Below, one piece after another: positions 1-7,113 of a stretch of DNA of 64,000 nucleotides. Position numbers and translations under genes: made by a program. Source of the DNA: Clostridia bacterium (GTDB taxonomy: Bacteria > Bacillota_A > Clostridia > Oscillospirales > CAG-272). How positions within the stretch are numbered: position 1 is the stretch's first letter; each line of letters opens with the position of its first letter. Location: NCBI GenBank assembly GCA_017632155.1, contig JAGBRZ010000190.1, forward strand, positions 45,984 to 109,983, given 5' to 3'. Below the pieces are notes generated by a model that saw only the letters and a list, made by a program, of their open reading frames with translations, made no database searches and was not told where the DNA came from.

Positions 1-565
1 CATTTAAGGCCAGAAAGAAACATTGCACACAATAATCTTTCATATCGTGCTTTATGTCATACTTCTCACAACCCATAATGTAACGCACAGGATTGCCTTG
101 CATTTTATCTTTGATAACTGCGGCAACTTGTTTATGTCCTGATTTGTCAATTACAAAGCCATCGTTTGTTAAAATACAGTTCATGAGCACTGTATATTGT
201 TTACGATCTTCGTTAGGAATACGAGTAAATAACTCTATGAAGTGATAATAGTCTTCTTCGTATTTCTTGCTTTGAAGGTACCTTGATTGTCTGTGTGTAC
301 CTCCAGACATGTTGTTCAAATGATATTTTGACCAAAACTCCAACAAAGACCGTTGGCCTTGTGTACGTGGTTTAATGTGCGTATCACATTGCCCACACCC
401 GCCACATCCTTCACCGCATACGGACACTTCGTATAGTTGTGTAAACGGCTGTAACGTGGTTCTATCAACGCATTCATGTTTTTTATTGCGTATCTCTATT
501 TCGACACACCAACTATTCTTATTGGCATCACGAAATCTTATTGATTGTTTATATTTATTGCTCAT
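1..565 (-). CDS. hypothetical phage protein, cut by the left window edge
   Basis: A leftward frame opens at the ATG at 565-563 and stays open for 188 codons to the edge, so its C-terminus is missing. The product starts MSNKYKQSIRFRDANKNSW and has a glycine/cysteine-rich stretch near residues 50-60 (GEGCGGCGQCD) that could bind a metal. I do not recognise a family. It is the last gene seen of the leftward early operon and starts 5 nt after the stop of the next gene upstream, which supports co-transcription. An overlapping rightward frame (375-842) looks like a shadow. Confidence 0.7.
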   Translation of the reverse strand, partial: MSNKYKQSIRFRDANKNSWCVEIEIRNKKHECVDRTTLQPFTQLYEVSVCGEGCGGCGQCDTHIKPRTQGQRSLLEFWSKYHLNNMSGGTHRQSRYLQSKKYEEDYYHFIELFTRIPNEDRKQYTVLMNCILTNDGFVIDKSGHKQVAAVIKDKMQGNPVRYIMGCEKYDIKHDMKDYCVQCFFLALN

Positions 566-570
566 AATTG

Positions 571-831
571 TCAAGTCATTAAAGAGTAGAAAGCTAAATT
601 TGCATAAGTATTCTTGTGTACAAAAGTCTTCATGTAGTCTCGAACTATTTCATCATGACTCCATTCGTCACTATATCTTGCAGATACTTTACCATTTATC
701 ACAACGCTCCACGCACTCTTATCATGGTCATATAATATCTGCATTCCACATAACTTATATGCTAAATCAGTTAATGAATCCGCAGGATATGGTAAGCCAT
801 TATATATGGCCAAATATTTTGGATGTGCCAT
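571..831 (-). CDS. small hypothetical protein
   Basis: An 86-residue frame, MAHPKYLAIYNGLPYPADSL..., in the compact leftward operon, 2 nt from its upstream neighbour. No signal peptide, membrane segment or known motif is visible. The sequence has ordinary globular composition with aromatic residues (YDHDKSAWSVV). Spacing and direction make it a real gene, but no function can be given. Confidence 0.6.
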   Translation of the reverse strand: MAHPKYLAIYNGLPYPADSLTDLAYKLCGMQILYDHDKSAWSVVINGKVSARYSDEWSHDEIVRDYMKTFVHKNTYANLAFYSLMT

Positions 832-833
832 AT

Positions 834-1253
834 TTATGTTAATTGATTTACAATTTCTTGTATAAATTGATATGAGACAGGGATATTCTCTGTTACTCGA
901 TTATGCCATGCGTTACCACGTTTGAATATAAATCTGACAGGCTGACCAGGTTTTGTTTCCTTCAACTTTCTCTGCAACGCACTTTTCCATTCAACGGCAG
1001 GCTTTGATTGTAGAAACCTTTTCACGATTGCAATAGACTGCTTCCAGTCATAATAACGAGGTTCCCAAGGCTGTCCAATCATGTCTGAAAATCGGATAGT
1101 AAATATATGTTCACTGATACGATTAAGTTTCTGGGAGGCGGCAACACGTTGCATTGCAGTATTGATTATTGTCTCAATTGCTATTTCAAGTTCCCGCTTT
1201 TGCTTTTCTAAAGTCTCCAGTTCTTTTTGTATGTCATTTAGCGATTTTTCCAT
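834..1253 (-). CDS. hypothetical protein with N-terminal coiled coil
   Basis: 139 residues. Residues 1-45 are a strongly charged heptad-like helix (LNDIQKELETLEKQKRELE), predicted coiled coil. The rest is basic with tryptophans (WEPRYYDWKQS, RGNAWHNRV). No enzyme motif is seen. It is packed between two leftward genes with 1-2 nt gaps, so it is translated as part of the early operon. Oligomerisation through the coiled coil is inference. Confidence 0.6.
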   Translation of the reverse strand: MEKSLNDIQKELETLEKQKRELEIAIETIINTAMQRVAASQKLNRISEHIFTIRFSDMIGQPWEPRYYDWKQSIAIVKRFLQSKPAVEWKSALQRKLKETKPGQPVRFIFKRGNAWHNRVTENIPVSYQFIQEIVNQLT

Positions 1254-1254
1254 A

Positions 1255-1566
1255 TTAGCATTGTTGAAAAGTTCGTACTAATGCTCCAAATGAATCAAAC
1301 TGCACACCTAATGTATCATGAGATTGTTTGGAGCCACATTCACATTTTCCTACCGGTGAGCCTGAGCCACATTCACATAAATCAATTCCCCAACGGTTTA
1401 CACAATGGTCGCAACAATATGAATCTGGCAATTGCTCTGCATCAGAAATGTCTAATTGAAGATTCTCAAAAGTCTCCATAAACATGCTGTTGGAAGCGTT
1501 GTTTTCAAACCATACGGTAATTGCTCCACACGCACATTTCTGATAATGTGTTATTTGTTCAGCCAT
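1255..1566 (-). CDS. cysteine-rich zinc-ribbon-like small protein
   Basis: About 103 residues, using the internal ATG at 1566 (MAEQITHYQKCACG) because the earlier ATG at 1584 would overlap the upstream gene further. It contains several CxC and CxxC pairs (CACG, CCDHC, CECG, CECG), consistent with one or two structural zinc sites. Such small zinc proteins are common in phage early regions. No specific function is recognised. Confidence 0.6.
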   Translation of the reverse strand: MAEQITHYQKCACGAITVWFENNASNSMFMETFENLQLDISDAEQLPDSYCCDHCVNRWGIDLCECGSGSPVGKCECGSKQSHDTLGVQFDSFGALVRTFQQC

Positions 1567-2141
1567 AAGTTCAAAGATTGACAAGCGTTACACAAAATGT
1601 CATATAATTCATCGTATGTGAAGAGGTCTGAAGCATCCACAAACTCTTGATCTTTGTCAATGTATGTGATTTCGATCAAATCCTTTTCTTTCAGCGACAA
1701 TGCTTTAATGATAACAGGACGCTCACAATCGTTCCCAACTTCATCACTGCCGCGAATAATAGAGTGGCAATCAGTTAATTCGATACGACCACCATATTCT
1801 TTAATCAACTGTTTAAGCAATGCTTGAAGATTGCCGTAATTGTGCTTATGCCACCATTCTACAGACTGTCTTGTAGTCTTCGTCTTTTTGTCGGCAAACG
1901 TAATATCGAAACGAAGCAAGTTATGAAGTTCAGACTCCACAATCTCTCGAATGAACTTCGCTAAATGGTGTATTTGTTCATCGCTGGACGTACCCCAGAC
2001 ATTAGCAGCAGCTTGTACTGCGTTTTGTACTGACAATGAAATTTGAGTCCAATCATCAAACTCTCTCTTGTCATTCAAGATATTCCAAAGACGCTTGTTA
2101 GCATCTTCTATATATTTCGGGTCATACTTCTTCTTGTTCAT
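1551..2141 (-). CDS. hypothetical early protein
   Basis: 196 residues starting MNKKKYDPKYIEDANKRLW, mostly alpha-helical by composition, with no membrane segment. It overlaps the start of the downstream zinc protein by 16 nt, suggesting translational coupling. It follows a 174-nt intergenic region that holds a large structured hairpin (2202-2264), so it may be led by that RNA structure. No family recognised. Confidence 0.65.
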   Translation of the reverse strand: MNKKKYDPKYIEDANKRLWNILNDKREFDDWTQISLSVQNAVQAAANVWGTSSDEQIHHLAKFIREIVESELHNLLRFDITFADKKTKTTRQSVEWWHKHNYGNLQALLKQLIKEYGGRIELTDCHSIIRGSDEVGNDCERPVIIKALSLKEKDLIEITYIDKDQEFVDASDLFTYDELYDILCNACQSLNLWLNK

Positions 2142-2201
2142 AATGATAATATTTAGTGTGATTATTGATTAGGGGGATAACTTTACTGTGATGATTTATA
2201 G

Positions 2202-2264
2202 CCTCCTTCCGTGAAGGGACCAGGCCAGGTAATAACCTGGCATCGGTCCCTTCTACAATGGAGG
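2202..2264 (-). ncRNA. orphan three-tier hairpin resembling the RT-array units
   Basis: Nested inverted repeats: outer CCTCC 2202-2206 with GGAGG 2260-2264, then six unpaired bases on each side, a perfect 9-bp middle stem GAAGGGACC 2213-2221 with GGTCCCTTC 2245-2253, and a 7-bp inner stem GCCAGGT 2224-2230 with ACCTGGC 2235-2241 around an AATA loop. This is the same tier plan as the eight units at 3950-5240, but without their spacer motif. No T-run follows the stem, so it is not a typical terminator. Strand is inferred from the flanking genes. Confidence 0.6.
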
Positions 2265-2315
2265 GTATATAAATATTATCAATCCATCACACAAATACCT
2301 CCCAAGTATTTGAGG

Positions 2316-3398
2316 TTACTTACGCTTTCTCCATGACTTAATTTTAGCACGGATGTCGATACTGTTGTCTTCCAGACATTTCTTCAGAACCGCCAACATT
2401 CTCCAGCCATCACCGTTGCAATACATAGTTGCTTTGGCCTTGATGAACTGTAAAGACAATTCCTTATCCAACTTCTTTCCGGCATCATCAATGATGTTGC
2501 AATTGTGGAAACGAATCATATTCTGGAGTGTAAAGTAGGCACCAGAACCCTTGTAAGCGTCAATCCACTCACAGCACTGAGGAGTGTCCCAATCCAACTT
2601 CAAACGCTTGTCGTTGAAATTCTTTGTAGCCACATACAACTGCTCAATTGTCTTCGCATTACGGATTTGTCCAAGACCCATCCAGAACTTGTTGTAGAGC
2701 TTACTACGCATGTCAGATACGAAGATATGCTTACCGCCAATTGTCTTGTATGGCACACCTTTACATCTCTTCTCAGGTTTACGGTCTACAAACTTCTGCA
2801 ACTCACTGATATAGTGCTTTGCCATCTGCATTACTACCGCCTGATTGAACCAACGATGGCGGTCCTCAAAGTTCTCACGGTCATTGTGCTTTGCCATCTT
2901 GACCTGAGCGTGCAACTCGTTCAATAACATCTTCCAGGTGTACTCGTAACCAAGACGATGAATCATAGCAGTTACGCCATAACGCTGATGTGTCTTATAG
3001 TCTTCAGCAGCCATCATGTAGAACATCTGCGCCATCACCCAACGTCTGAACAACTTTCGGTTAGGTATAGTACCATTCGTCAAAATGTACTGGAAGATAG
3101 GATCGTTATCGTCCAAGATAGAGAGTTTGCCATCCTTGTTGCAAGCGATACACTCACCGCCATTTGCACCCTGCATAGCAAATAGATTACTTACGTCAAC
3201 ACCAGCAGCTCGCAATGCCTCGATACGTTCCTGTGCGCTACGCTTTTGCTTGTCAGCAGCAGGAGCATATACAGTACCCAGACCAGCGTCCTTACCAATG
3301 ATTACACCGACAGCAATAGATGACTGTGCGGGGATTGCCAACTCTGTGCCGCAGTTAGGGCACAACACCTTTGTCTCGTTTGACTTCTTTTTAGCCAT
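2316..3398 (-). CDS. hypothetical protein with N-terminal zinc ribbon
   Basis: 360 residues. Residues 12-20 have CPNCG and a second pair CIAC lies near residue 82; these could form a split zinc ribbon. The remainder is helical and basic (FRRWVMAQMFYMMAAEDYKTHQRYGV; HRWFNQAVVMQMAKHY), ending in RAKIKSWRKRK. The basic charge and zinc pairs suggest nucleic-acid binding, which is inference. It lies between the 152-residue gene and the orphan hairpin in the leftward operon. Confidence 0.65.
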   Translation of the reverse strand: MAKKKSNETKVLCPNCGTELAIPAQSSIAVGVIIGKDAGLGTVYAPAADKQKRSAQERIEALRAAGVDVSNLFAMQGANGGECIACNKDGKLSILDDNDPIFQYILTNGTIPNRKLFRRWVMAQMFYMMAAEDYKTHQRYGVTAMIHRLGYEYTWKMLLNELHAQVKMAKHNDRENFEDRHRWFNQAVVMQMAKHYISELQKFVDRKPEKRCKGVPYKTIGGKHIFVSDMRSKLYNKFWMGLGQIRNAKTIEQLYVATKNFNDKRLKLDWDTPQCCEWIDAYKGSGAYFTLQNMIRFHNCNIIDDAGKKLDKELSLQFIKAKATMYCNGDGWRMLAVLKKCLEDNSIDIRAKIKSWRKRK

Positions 3399-3431
3399 AA
3401 TTGATAGAATTAAAAAGTTATTGAAAAACAG

Positions 3432-3890
3432 TTATTTATTTGTAGGCTCCACCCAATCTTTGAGTATCACCAAGTCTTTGTCATTACCACTTTGCCAAAA
3501 CCAATTACCCATTGTTTCAGCATTCCACTGGAAGCCAAGAATGATTTGGCATAAGAAATACAATTCCAGTTCGATTTGCGCTTTGTCTCTTCGTTCACCA
3601 AACATCATATCGTCATCGCTCAAATCAAGCTCTGACAAGGTTCTGAAGTATTGTCGCGCTTTACTTTCACTACGCTCTGACGGGACAGAGTGCTTGTATC
3701 GTTGGTATAACATTTCCACCTCCGACAAACATTCTCTCTCATCCGCTTTCGCTACTCCCAGTTCACCTTCATACACACCGTTTTCGATGATGTACTTACC
3801 GTCAATCTTCAGACTTCTCTCTTGAAAATTGACCTTGAATTTCGCACCGTTCTCAACGGCAGAAATCGCATTTTGATAGATGTTACTCAT
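3432..3890 (-). CDS. hypothetical protein downstream of the hairpin array
   Basis: 152 residues, MSNIYQNAISAVENGAKFKVNFQ..., acidic, with no signal or membrane segment. The start is the first ATG after the array: the last array hairpin ends about 60 nt upstream. A transcript running from the RT through the array would reach this gene, so it could be part of the same system or just the next early gene. No family recognised. Confidence 0.65.
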   Translation of the reverse strand: MSNIYQNAISAVENGAKFKVNFQERSLKIDGKYIIENGVYEGELGVAKADERECLSEVEMLYQRYKHSVPSERSESKARQYFRTLSELDLSDDDMMFGERRDKAQIELELYFLCQIILGFQWNAETMGNWFWQSGNDKDLVILKDWVEPTNK

Positions 3891-3949
3891 ACTTAAAATG
3901 TTATTAAATAATTCACACTCAAATCATTGACGCATTGCTTTACATACTT

Positions 3950-4020
3950 GATATATACAGTATGTCCTGGATCCTGAAGTCCATGTTAATTACTTCAGGA
4001 TCCAGGTATAATACTGTATC
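3950..4020 (-). ncRNA. array unit 1 hairpin
   Basis: Outer 9-bp stem ATACAGTAT 3955-3963 with ATACTGTAT 4011-4019. Perfect 15-bp middle stem CCTGGATCCTGAAGT 3966-3980 with 3992-4006. The loop of 11 nt has no inner hairpin. This is the shortest unit and the last on the RT strand. Confidence 0.75.
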
Positions 4021-4100
4021 TTAAATGTTGATTGCTTGTGTAAGAATTGGTTGCGTTACCATGAAGTCTCAATTAGAATGACACATGACTGTAGTTATTC

Positions 4101-4187
4101 GATGTATGCAGCTTTGTTACAGTGGGCACCTGTAGAACCAGCTCGATAGGCTGGTGAATGCGTGGTGCCCTTGTAATCTGAAGCTGC
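4101..4187 (-). ncRNA. array unit 2 hairpin
   Basis: Outer GCAGCTT 4108-4114 with AAGCTGC 4181-4187; TTACA 4117-4121 with TGTAA 4172-4176; middle GGGCACC 4124-4130 with GGTGCCC 4164-4170; inner ACCAG 4137-4141 with CTGGT 4151-4155. Confidence 0.75.
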
Positions 4188-4270
4188 ACAATGAAGCCTC
4201 TAATCTTGACTTCTCACTTTGTGTTAAGTTCTGCAATACTCATAGAAATGGCACGTTCCTATAATCGTAT

Positions 4271-4362
4271 GATATATGCCGCGTTAAGAAGCATGTAGCC
4301 GGCGTGCATCTCGGTAATAACGGAGACTGCACGCCGGCAGCGGGCTTATTTAGCAACGCGGC
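4271..4362 (-). ncRNA. array unit 3 hairpin
   Basis: Outer GCCGCGTT 4278-4285 with AACGCGGC 4355-4362; middle 10-bp GCCGGCGTGC 4298-4307 with 4329-4338; short inner pairing TCT/AGA around a TAATAA loop. The stems are GC-rich, unlike the AT-rich units 1 and 5. Confidence 0.75.
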
Positions 4363-4447
4363 CTATTAAATCAGGGTTTCTCCTTGTATTGCAATACGTG
4401 CTTTTTTCGGCAGATCTCAAAATACCGGTATATCTCTGTAGTGTCTT

Positions 4448-4536
4448 GATATTGCCCGTGCTTGGACGCGATCTCATCCACATGAAATCACCTGATAAGG
4501 TGATGATAGGATGAGATCGCGTCATTATGACACGGG
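4448..4536 (-). ncRNA. array unit 4 hairpin
   Basis: Outer CCCGTG 4455-4460 with CACGGG 4531-4536; perfect 15-bp middle stem GACGCGATCTCATCC 4465-4479 with 4509-4523; inner ATCACCT 4487-4493 with AGGTGAT 4498-4504. Confidence 0.75.
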
Positions 4537-4625
4537 GTTATTGAAGATGTATTACTTGAACTGCCATTCTATACTGATTATTTTTTACGGTTCTCTATGC
4601 GGTTGGCATATTACTGTATCGCTTT

Positions 4626-4713
4626 GATATAATTCAGAATATGTTGATTAACAGCATCTTATTCCAGTAGATAAACTGGATTCAGATGCTGTGAATCGAC
4701 TTACATTCTGAAT
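4626..4713 (-). ncRNA. array unit 5 hairpin
   Basis: Outer ATTCAGAAT 4632-4640 with ATTCTGAAT 4705-4713; middle ACAGCATCT 4651-4659 with AGATGCTGT 4684-4692; inner CCAG 4664-4667 with CTGG 4676-4679. Confidence 0.75.
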
Positions 4714-4797
4714 ATTAAACTTTCCACATCTTGAACCATACGTTTATGCTAACTTTTTGTAATTCTCAGGAATGCTGGCATATCACTATACGAATTA

Positions 4798-4880
4798 GAT
4801 ATTAGTCGTAAGAGATGACGTGCGCCATCACGAGATGGAACATCTGATAGGATGTGGAAATCTCGTGCCATGAAACGTCA
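4798..4880 (-). ncRNA. array unit 6 hairpin
   Basis: Outer TGACGT 4816-4821 with ACGTCA 4875-4880; middle CACGAGAT 4829-4836 with ATCTCGTG 4860-4867; inner ACATC 4840-4844 with GATGT 4851-4855. Confidence 0.75.
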
Positions 4881-4979
4881 TATTCAGACGGCAAATTGAA
4901 GTTCATTCTCTTGAATCACGCTTTTATGCTAAGTGTTTGTTCGGTTCTCATAATAACTGGCACATTCCTTTATTGTGTT

Positions 4980-5065
4980 GATATTTCCAGCGTATAGCAG
5001 CTATAATCGAGTCCGAAGGCGTATCGTTAGAGGGCCTTCAGACTCGCAGTAGAGCTGCTTAAACG
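4980..5065 (-). ncRNA. array unit 7 hairpin
   Basis: Outer AGCAGCT 4996-5002 with AGCTGCT 5053-5059, extended by CGT 4991-4993 with ACG 5063-5065; middle CGAGTC 5008-5013 with GACTCG 5041-5046; inner GAAGGC 5015-5020 with GCCTTC 5034-5039. Confidence 0.75.
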
Positions 5066-5149
5066 CGGGATATTTAATCCTTATTCCTTGAACCTACACA
5101 ATGTGCTTTGTGTGAATGTCATACGAATGGTATGAAACTTTACTCTTTC

Positions 5150-5240
5150 GATATGGACAGGTTATGCCAGAATCTTGGAACCTTGAATCCGGTTGATATA
5201 CCGGATGAATGGTTCCTGGACTCTGGTTAATAGACCTGTC
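5150..5240 (-). ncRNA. array unit 8 hairpin, nearest the RT gene
   Basis: Outer GACAGGT 5156-5162 with ACCTGTC 5234-5240; CCAG 5167-5170 with CTGG 5223-5226; middle GGAACC 5177-5182 with GGTTCC 5211-5216; inner TCCGGT 5188-5193 with ACCGGA 5200-5205. It would be the first unit transcribed if the array is read with the RT. Confidence 0.75.
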
Positions 5241-5288
5241 GAATAAATGCTCGTATCTTCATTCACAATTGCATACTCAATTTACACT

Positions 5289-6551
5289 TTATAGAGACAA
5301 GACCAGTGTGTTATATACTTCACGACTTGTCAGTAGAGCATTCCTCATACATCCAATCGTTAAGTACCCAGCGATCTTGTTTGTTTTAGTGCGGTTTGCA
5401 GATACATTCTTGCCTCGTCCTCGTACAACACAGCCATCAGGTTTGTACTTTACATAACCGAGACCGCCAACCTTACGCTTTCCTGTCTCAACAGCTCTCA
5501 AACAATCCATAACAAACTTATTCAGTTCGTCAATGTCCCGTTTGACATTGCACACTGGAAGGATTGATGATGCCCAGCTAAATTCGCCGTTACCCTTATA
5601 CAGATAACGGTTAACCGAATGGACCGCCTTTTCTAACGATATGTTAGGTTTCTTAATAGTACGTGCCTCAATCTCTTTCTGGAATGTTTTGATACGACTG
5701 GAAGATAGCGAAATATCCTTGCCTTTGATGCTGAACCCAAGAAATTTGAACCATTGGCTGTTAGACAAGTATTCCACTTTTGACGGATTGAGTTGCATTT
5801 CCATTTCACTGAGTCTGCACTCCAGACGTTCCATCGCCCACTGATAATCGGAGCCAACGTACAACATGTCATCAGAATATCTTACGTAGTAGCCCGACAT
5901 ACTGGAAAGTTCCTCATCCAGTTTGTAAAGAAGCACATCAGCCAACCAGCTTGCAACAGCGCATCCTTGTTTGAGGGACTGGTAATGAGAGCATAGTTGG
6001 TTGTCTTCATTGAAATACAAATCGCAGTGATAATACTTTCTCAGCACATGAATAAGAGCAGAGTAACCATACTTCTTCTCTACGTAATCAAATGCCTCGT
6101 CAATATACTTGATTGGCACGCTGTCAAAATACTTGCTCAGGTCCGCTTTCCACCCCAAAATTTCTGAAGTGTTCGCGCTTACGATGGTATTGCTCACTTC
6201 CAGCACTATCTTGCCACATCCGATGCCTGTCTGATACGATTTACATTGCTTGTGTACCATTTCTGGACACAACTCAAACAACAGGTCATTGGCAATACTT
6301 AACACAATACGATCTATCGGCTCGTTCACATAAACAGTACGAAAATCACCGTTGTCCTTTGGTATCTTCGCCGTATGAGGGGGTGAAATTTCATACGTAC
6401 CGTTATACATAGCGCGATACATCTGGATGCGTGTTTCTTCGCTTGTCAACAGAATCAATTGATCCTTACGAATATCCTTGACTACGCCTTTCTCAATTGC
6501 TTTCGTCCAGCGTTCAATCTCAAAGAATTTTTGTAGAATTATATCTGCCAT
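5289..6551 (-). CDS. reverse transcriptase associated with the hairpin array
   Basis: 420 residues. RT palm motifs are visible: motif A ADLSKYFDS near 136-144 (Asp137 a candidate catalytic residue), motif B LKQGCAVASWLAD at 193-205, the catalytic YSDD box at 225-228 (VRYSDDMLYVG), and FKFLGF at 269-273. These support RNA-templated DNA synthesis. It lacks the DGR-type SQ motif seen in the RT at 53-54.4 kb. It has no maturase or HNH domain, so a group II intron protein is unlikely. The C-terminal 120 residues are basic (GKRKVGGLGYVKYKPDG) and may be a thumb or RNA-binding extension. The stop lies 48 nt before the first array hairpin, and a 123-residue gene ends 2 nt upstream of its ATG. Exact RT family not recognised. 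Confidence 0.9.
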   Translation of the reverse strand: MADIILQKFFEIERWTKAIEKGVVKDIRKDQLILLTSEETRIQMYRAMYNGTYEISPPHTAKIPKDNGDFRTVYVNEPIDRIVLSIANDLLFELCPEMVHKQCKSYQTGIGCGKIVLEVSNTIVSANTSEILGWKADLSKYFDSVPIKYIDEAFDYVEKKYGYSALIHVLRKYYHCDLYFNEDNQLCSHYQSLKQGCAVASWLADVLLYKLDEELSSMSGYYVRYSDDMLYVGSDYQWAMERLECRLSEMEMQLNPSKVEYLSNSQWFKFLGFSIKGKDISLSSSRIKTFQKEIEARTIKKPNISLEKAVHSVNRYLYKGNGEFSWASSILPVCNVKRDIDELNKFVMDCLRAVETGKRKVGGLGYVKYKPDGCVVRGRGKNVSANRTKTNKIAGYLTIGCMRNALLTSREVYNTLVLSL

Positions 6552-6553
6552 AG

Positions 6554-6925
6554 TTATTCATTTGTGACATTAAACATTTGTTTCATCGTGTGTCGCAAAG
6601 CATCTTCAAACCCATCGCTAACTTGCCAATATCCCAGCAATTCATCAGCAATCATTTCAAGTTGCTCATTGGTTGGCATATTGCCATCATAACCGTATTC
6701 TTCCAGTAAGTTGCGACTAATGATGATTTTTACAACCTCTTCTACTTTCGGAGCCTGGTCTTTCGCTTCTGGTGTAATGTGTGACTTATTCGATAATGCT
6801 TCTTTTGCTTCATTCAGCAAATCAACCGCATCAGACAAGAAGTTGATATTATCATCGTAATCAAACTCCTCCAACGAGTCATAATCATTCAAAAACTCGT
6901 CTATTTTGTTTATCAATTCTTTCAT
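6554..6925 (-). CDS. acidic hypothetical protein upstream of the RT
   Basis: 123 residues, very acidic in the first half (DYDSLEEFDYDDNINFLSD), helical, with no known motif. Its stop is 2 nt from the RT start, so the two are probably co-translated. It could be an RT partner or an unrelated early protein; the sequence alone does not decide. Confidence 0.65.
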   Translation of the reverse strand: MKELINKIDEFLNDYDSLEEFDYDDNINFLSDAVDLLNEAKEALSNKSHITPEAKDQAPKVEEVVKIIISRNLLEEYGYDGNMPTNEQLEMIADELLGYWQVSDGFEDALRHTMKQMFNVTNE

Positions 6926-6928
6926 AAT

Positions 6929-7103
6929 TTATTCGCTTAAACCACAAATTTCATAATCCGTTACTTTACACTCGTGCTCATCATCTAAACTAATACCGTT
7001 TAGAGATAAGTCTTGCGCTATTTCCATATCGGAAACATCGCTATATTCATTTGGACAGTCTAAGTCCACACGAACAATTAAATAAATGCTTCTTGATTGC
7101 ATG
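6929..7103 (-). pseudogene. small gene broken by a one-base shift
   Basis: An ATG at 7103 opens MQSRSIY, and a coding-like frame continues as LIVRVDLDCPNEYSDVSD... through to a stop at 6929, but the two parts are one base out of frame. The break is at a run of four A on the plus strand (7080-7083). With three A, a 57-residue acidic protein would be intact. This is either a real frameshift mutation, a homopolymer sequencing error, or initiation at a non-ATG codon inside the second frame. It fills the gap between neighbouring early genes exactly. Confidence 0.5.
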
Positions 7104-7113
7104 TTAAGTTTAA

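Larger units (their letters stand above)
3950..5240 (-). repeat. tandem array of eight diversified hairpin units next to an RT gene
   Basis: No gene fits this 1.3-kb tract. Eight hairpins begin at GATAT-like boxes at 3950, 4101 (GATGT), 4271, 4448, 4626, 4798, 4980 and 5150, giving periods of 151, 170, 177, 178, 172, 182 and 170 nt. Each unit has an outer stem, an asymmetric interior region, a middle stem of about 6-15 bp and, in most, an inner mini-hairpin. The stem sequences are unrelated between units, but pairing is kept. Spacers share a weak plus-strand pattern: CTTGA, about 30 nt, TCTCA, 6-8 nt, TGGCAnAT, about 15 nt, GATAT. Partial spacers flank both ends. The RT stop codon lies 48 nt from the first hairpin on the RT strand. 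Confidence 0.85.

Noticed and set aside
375..842. Rightward 155-codon frame at the left end
   Set aside because: Cysteine- and histidine-rich antisense of two leftward coding frames; direction and spacing fit the leftward operon.
3950..5240. CRISPR array
   Set aside because: No identical short repeats and no uniform spacers; units are about 170 nt with paired arms of differing sequence, and no cas genes are nearby.
3950..5240. Integron attC sites
   Set aside because: attC sites also fold with variable stems, but there are no gene cassettes between the hairpins, no integron integrase and no conserved core triplets seen.
3950..6551. Classical retron
   Set aside because: A retron has one msr-msd RNA, usually upstream of the RT, with inverted a1/a2 repeats. 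Here eight units lie downstream and no single msr-msd plan is visible.
5289..6551. Group II intron reverse transcriptase
   Set aside because: No maturase X or endonuclease domain and no intron ribozyme domain V-like hairpin recognised beside the gene.
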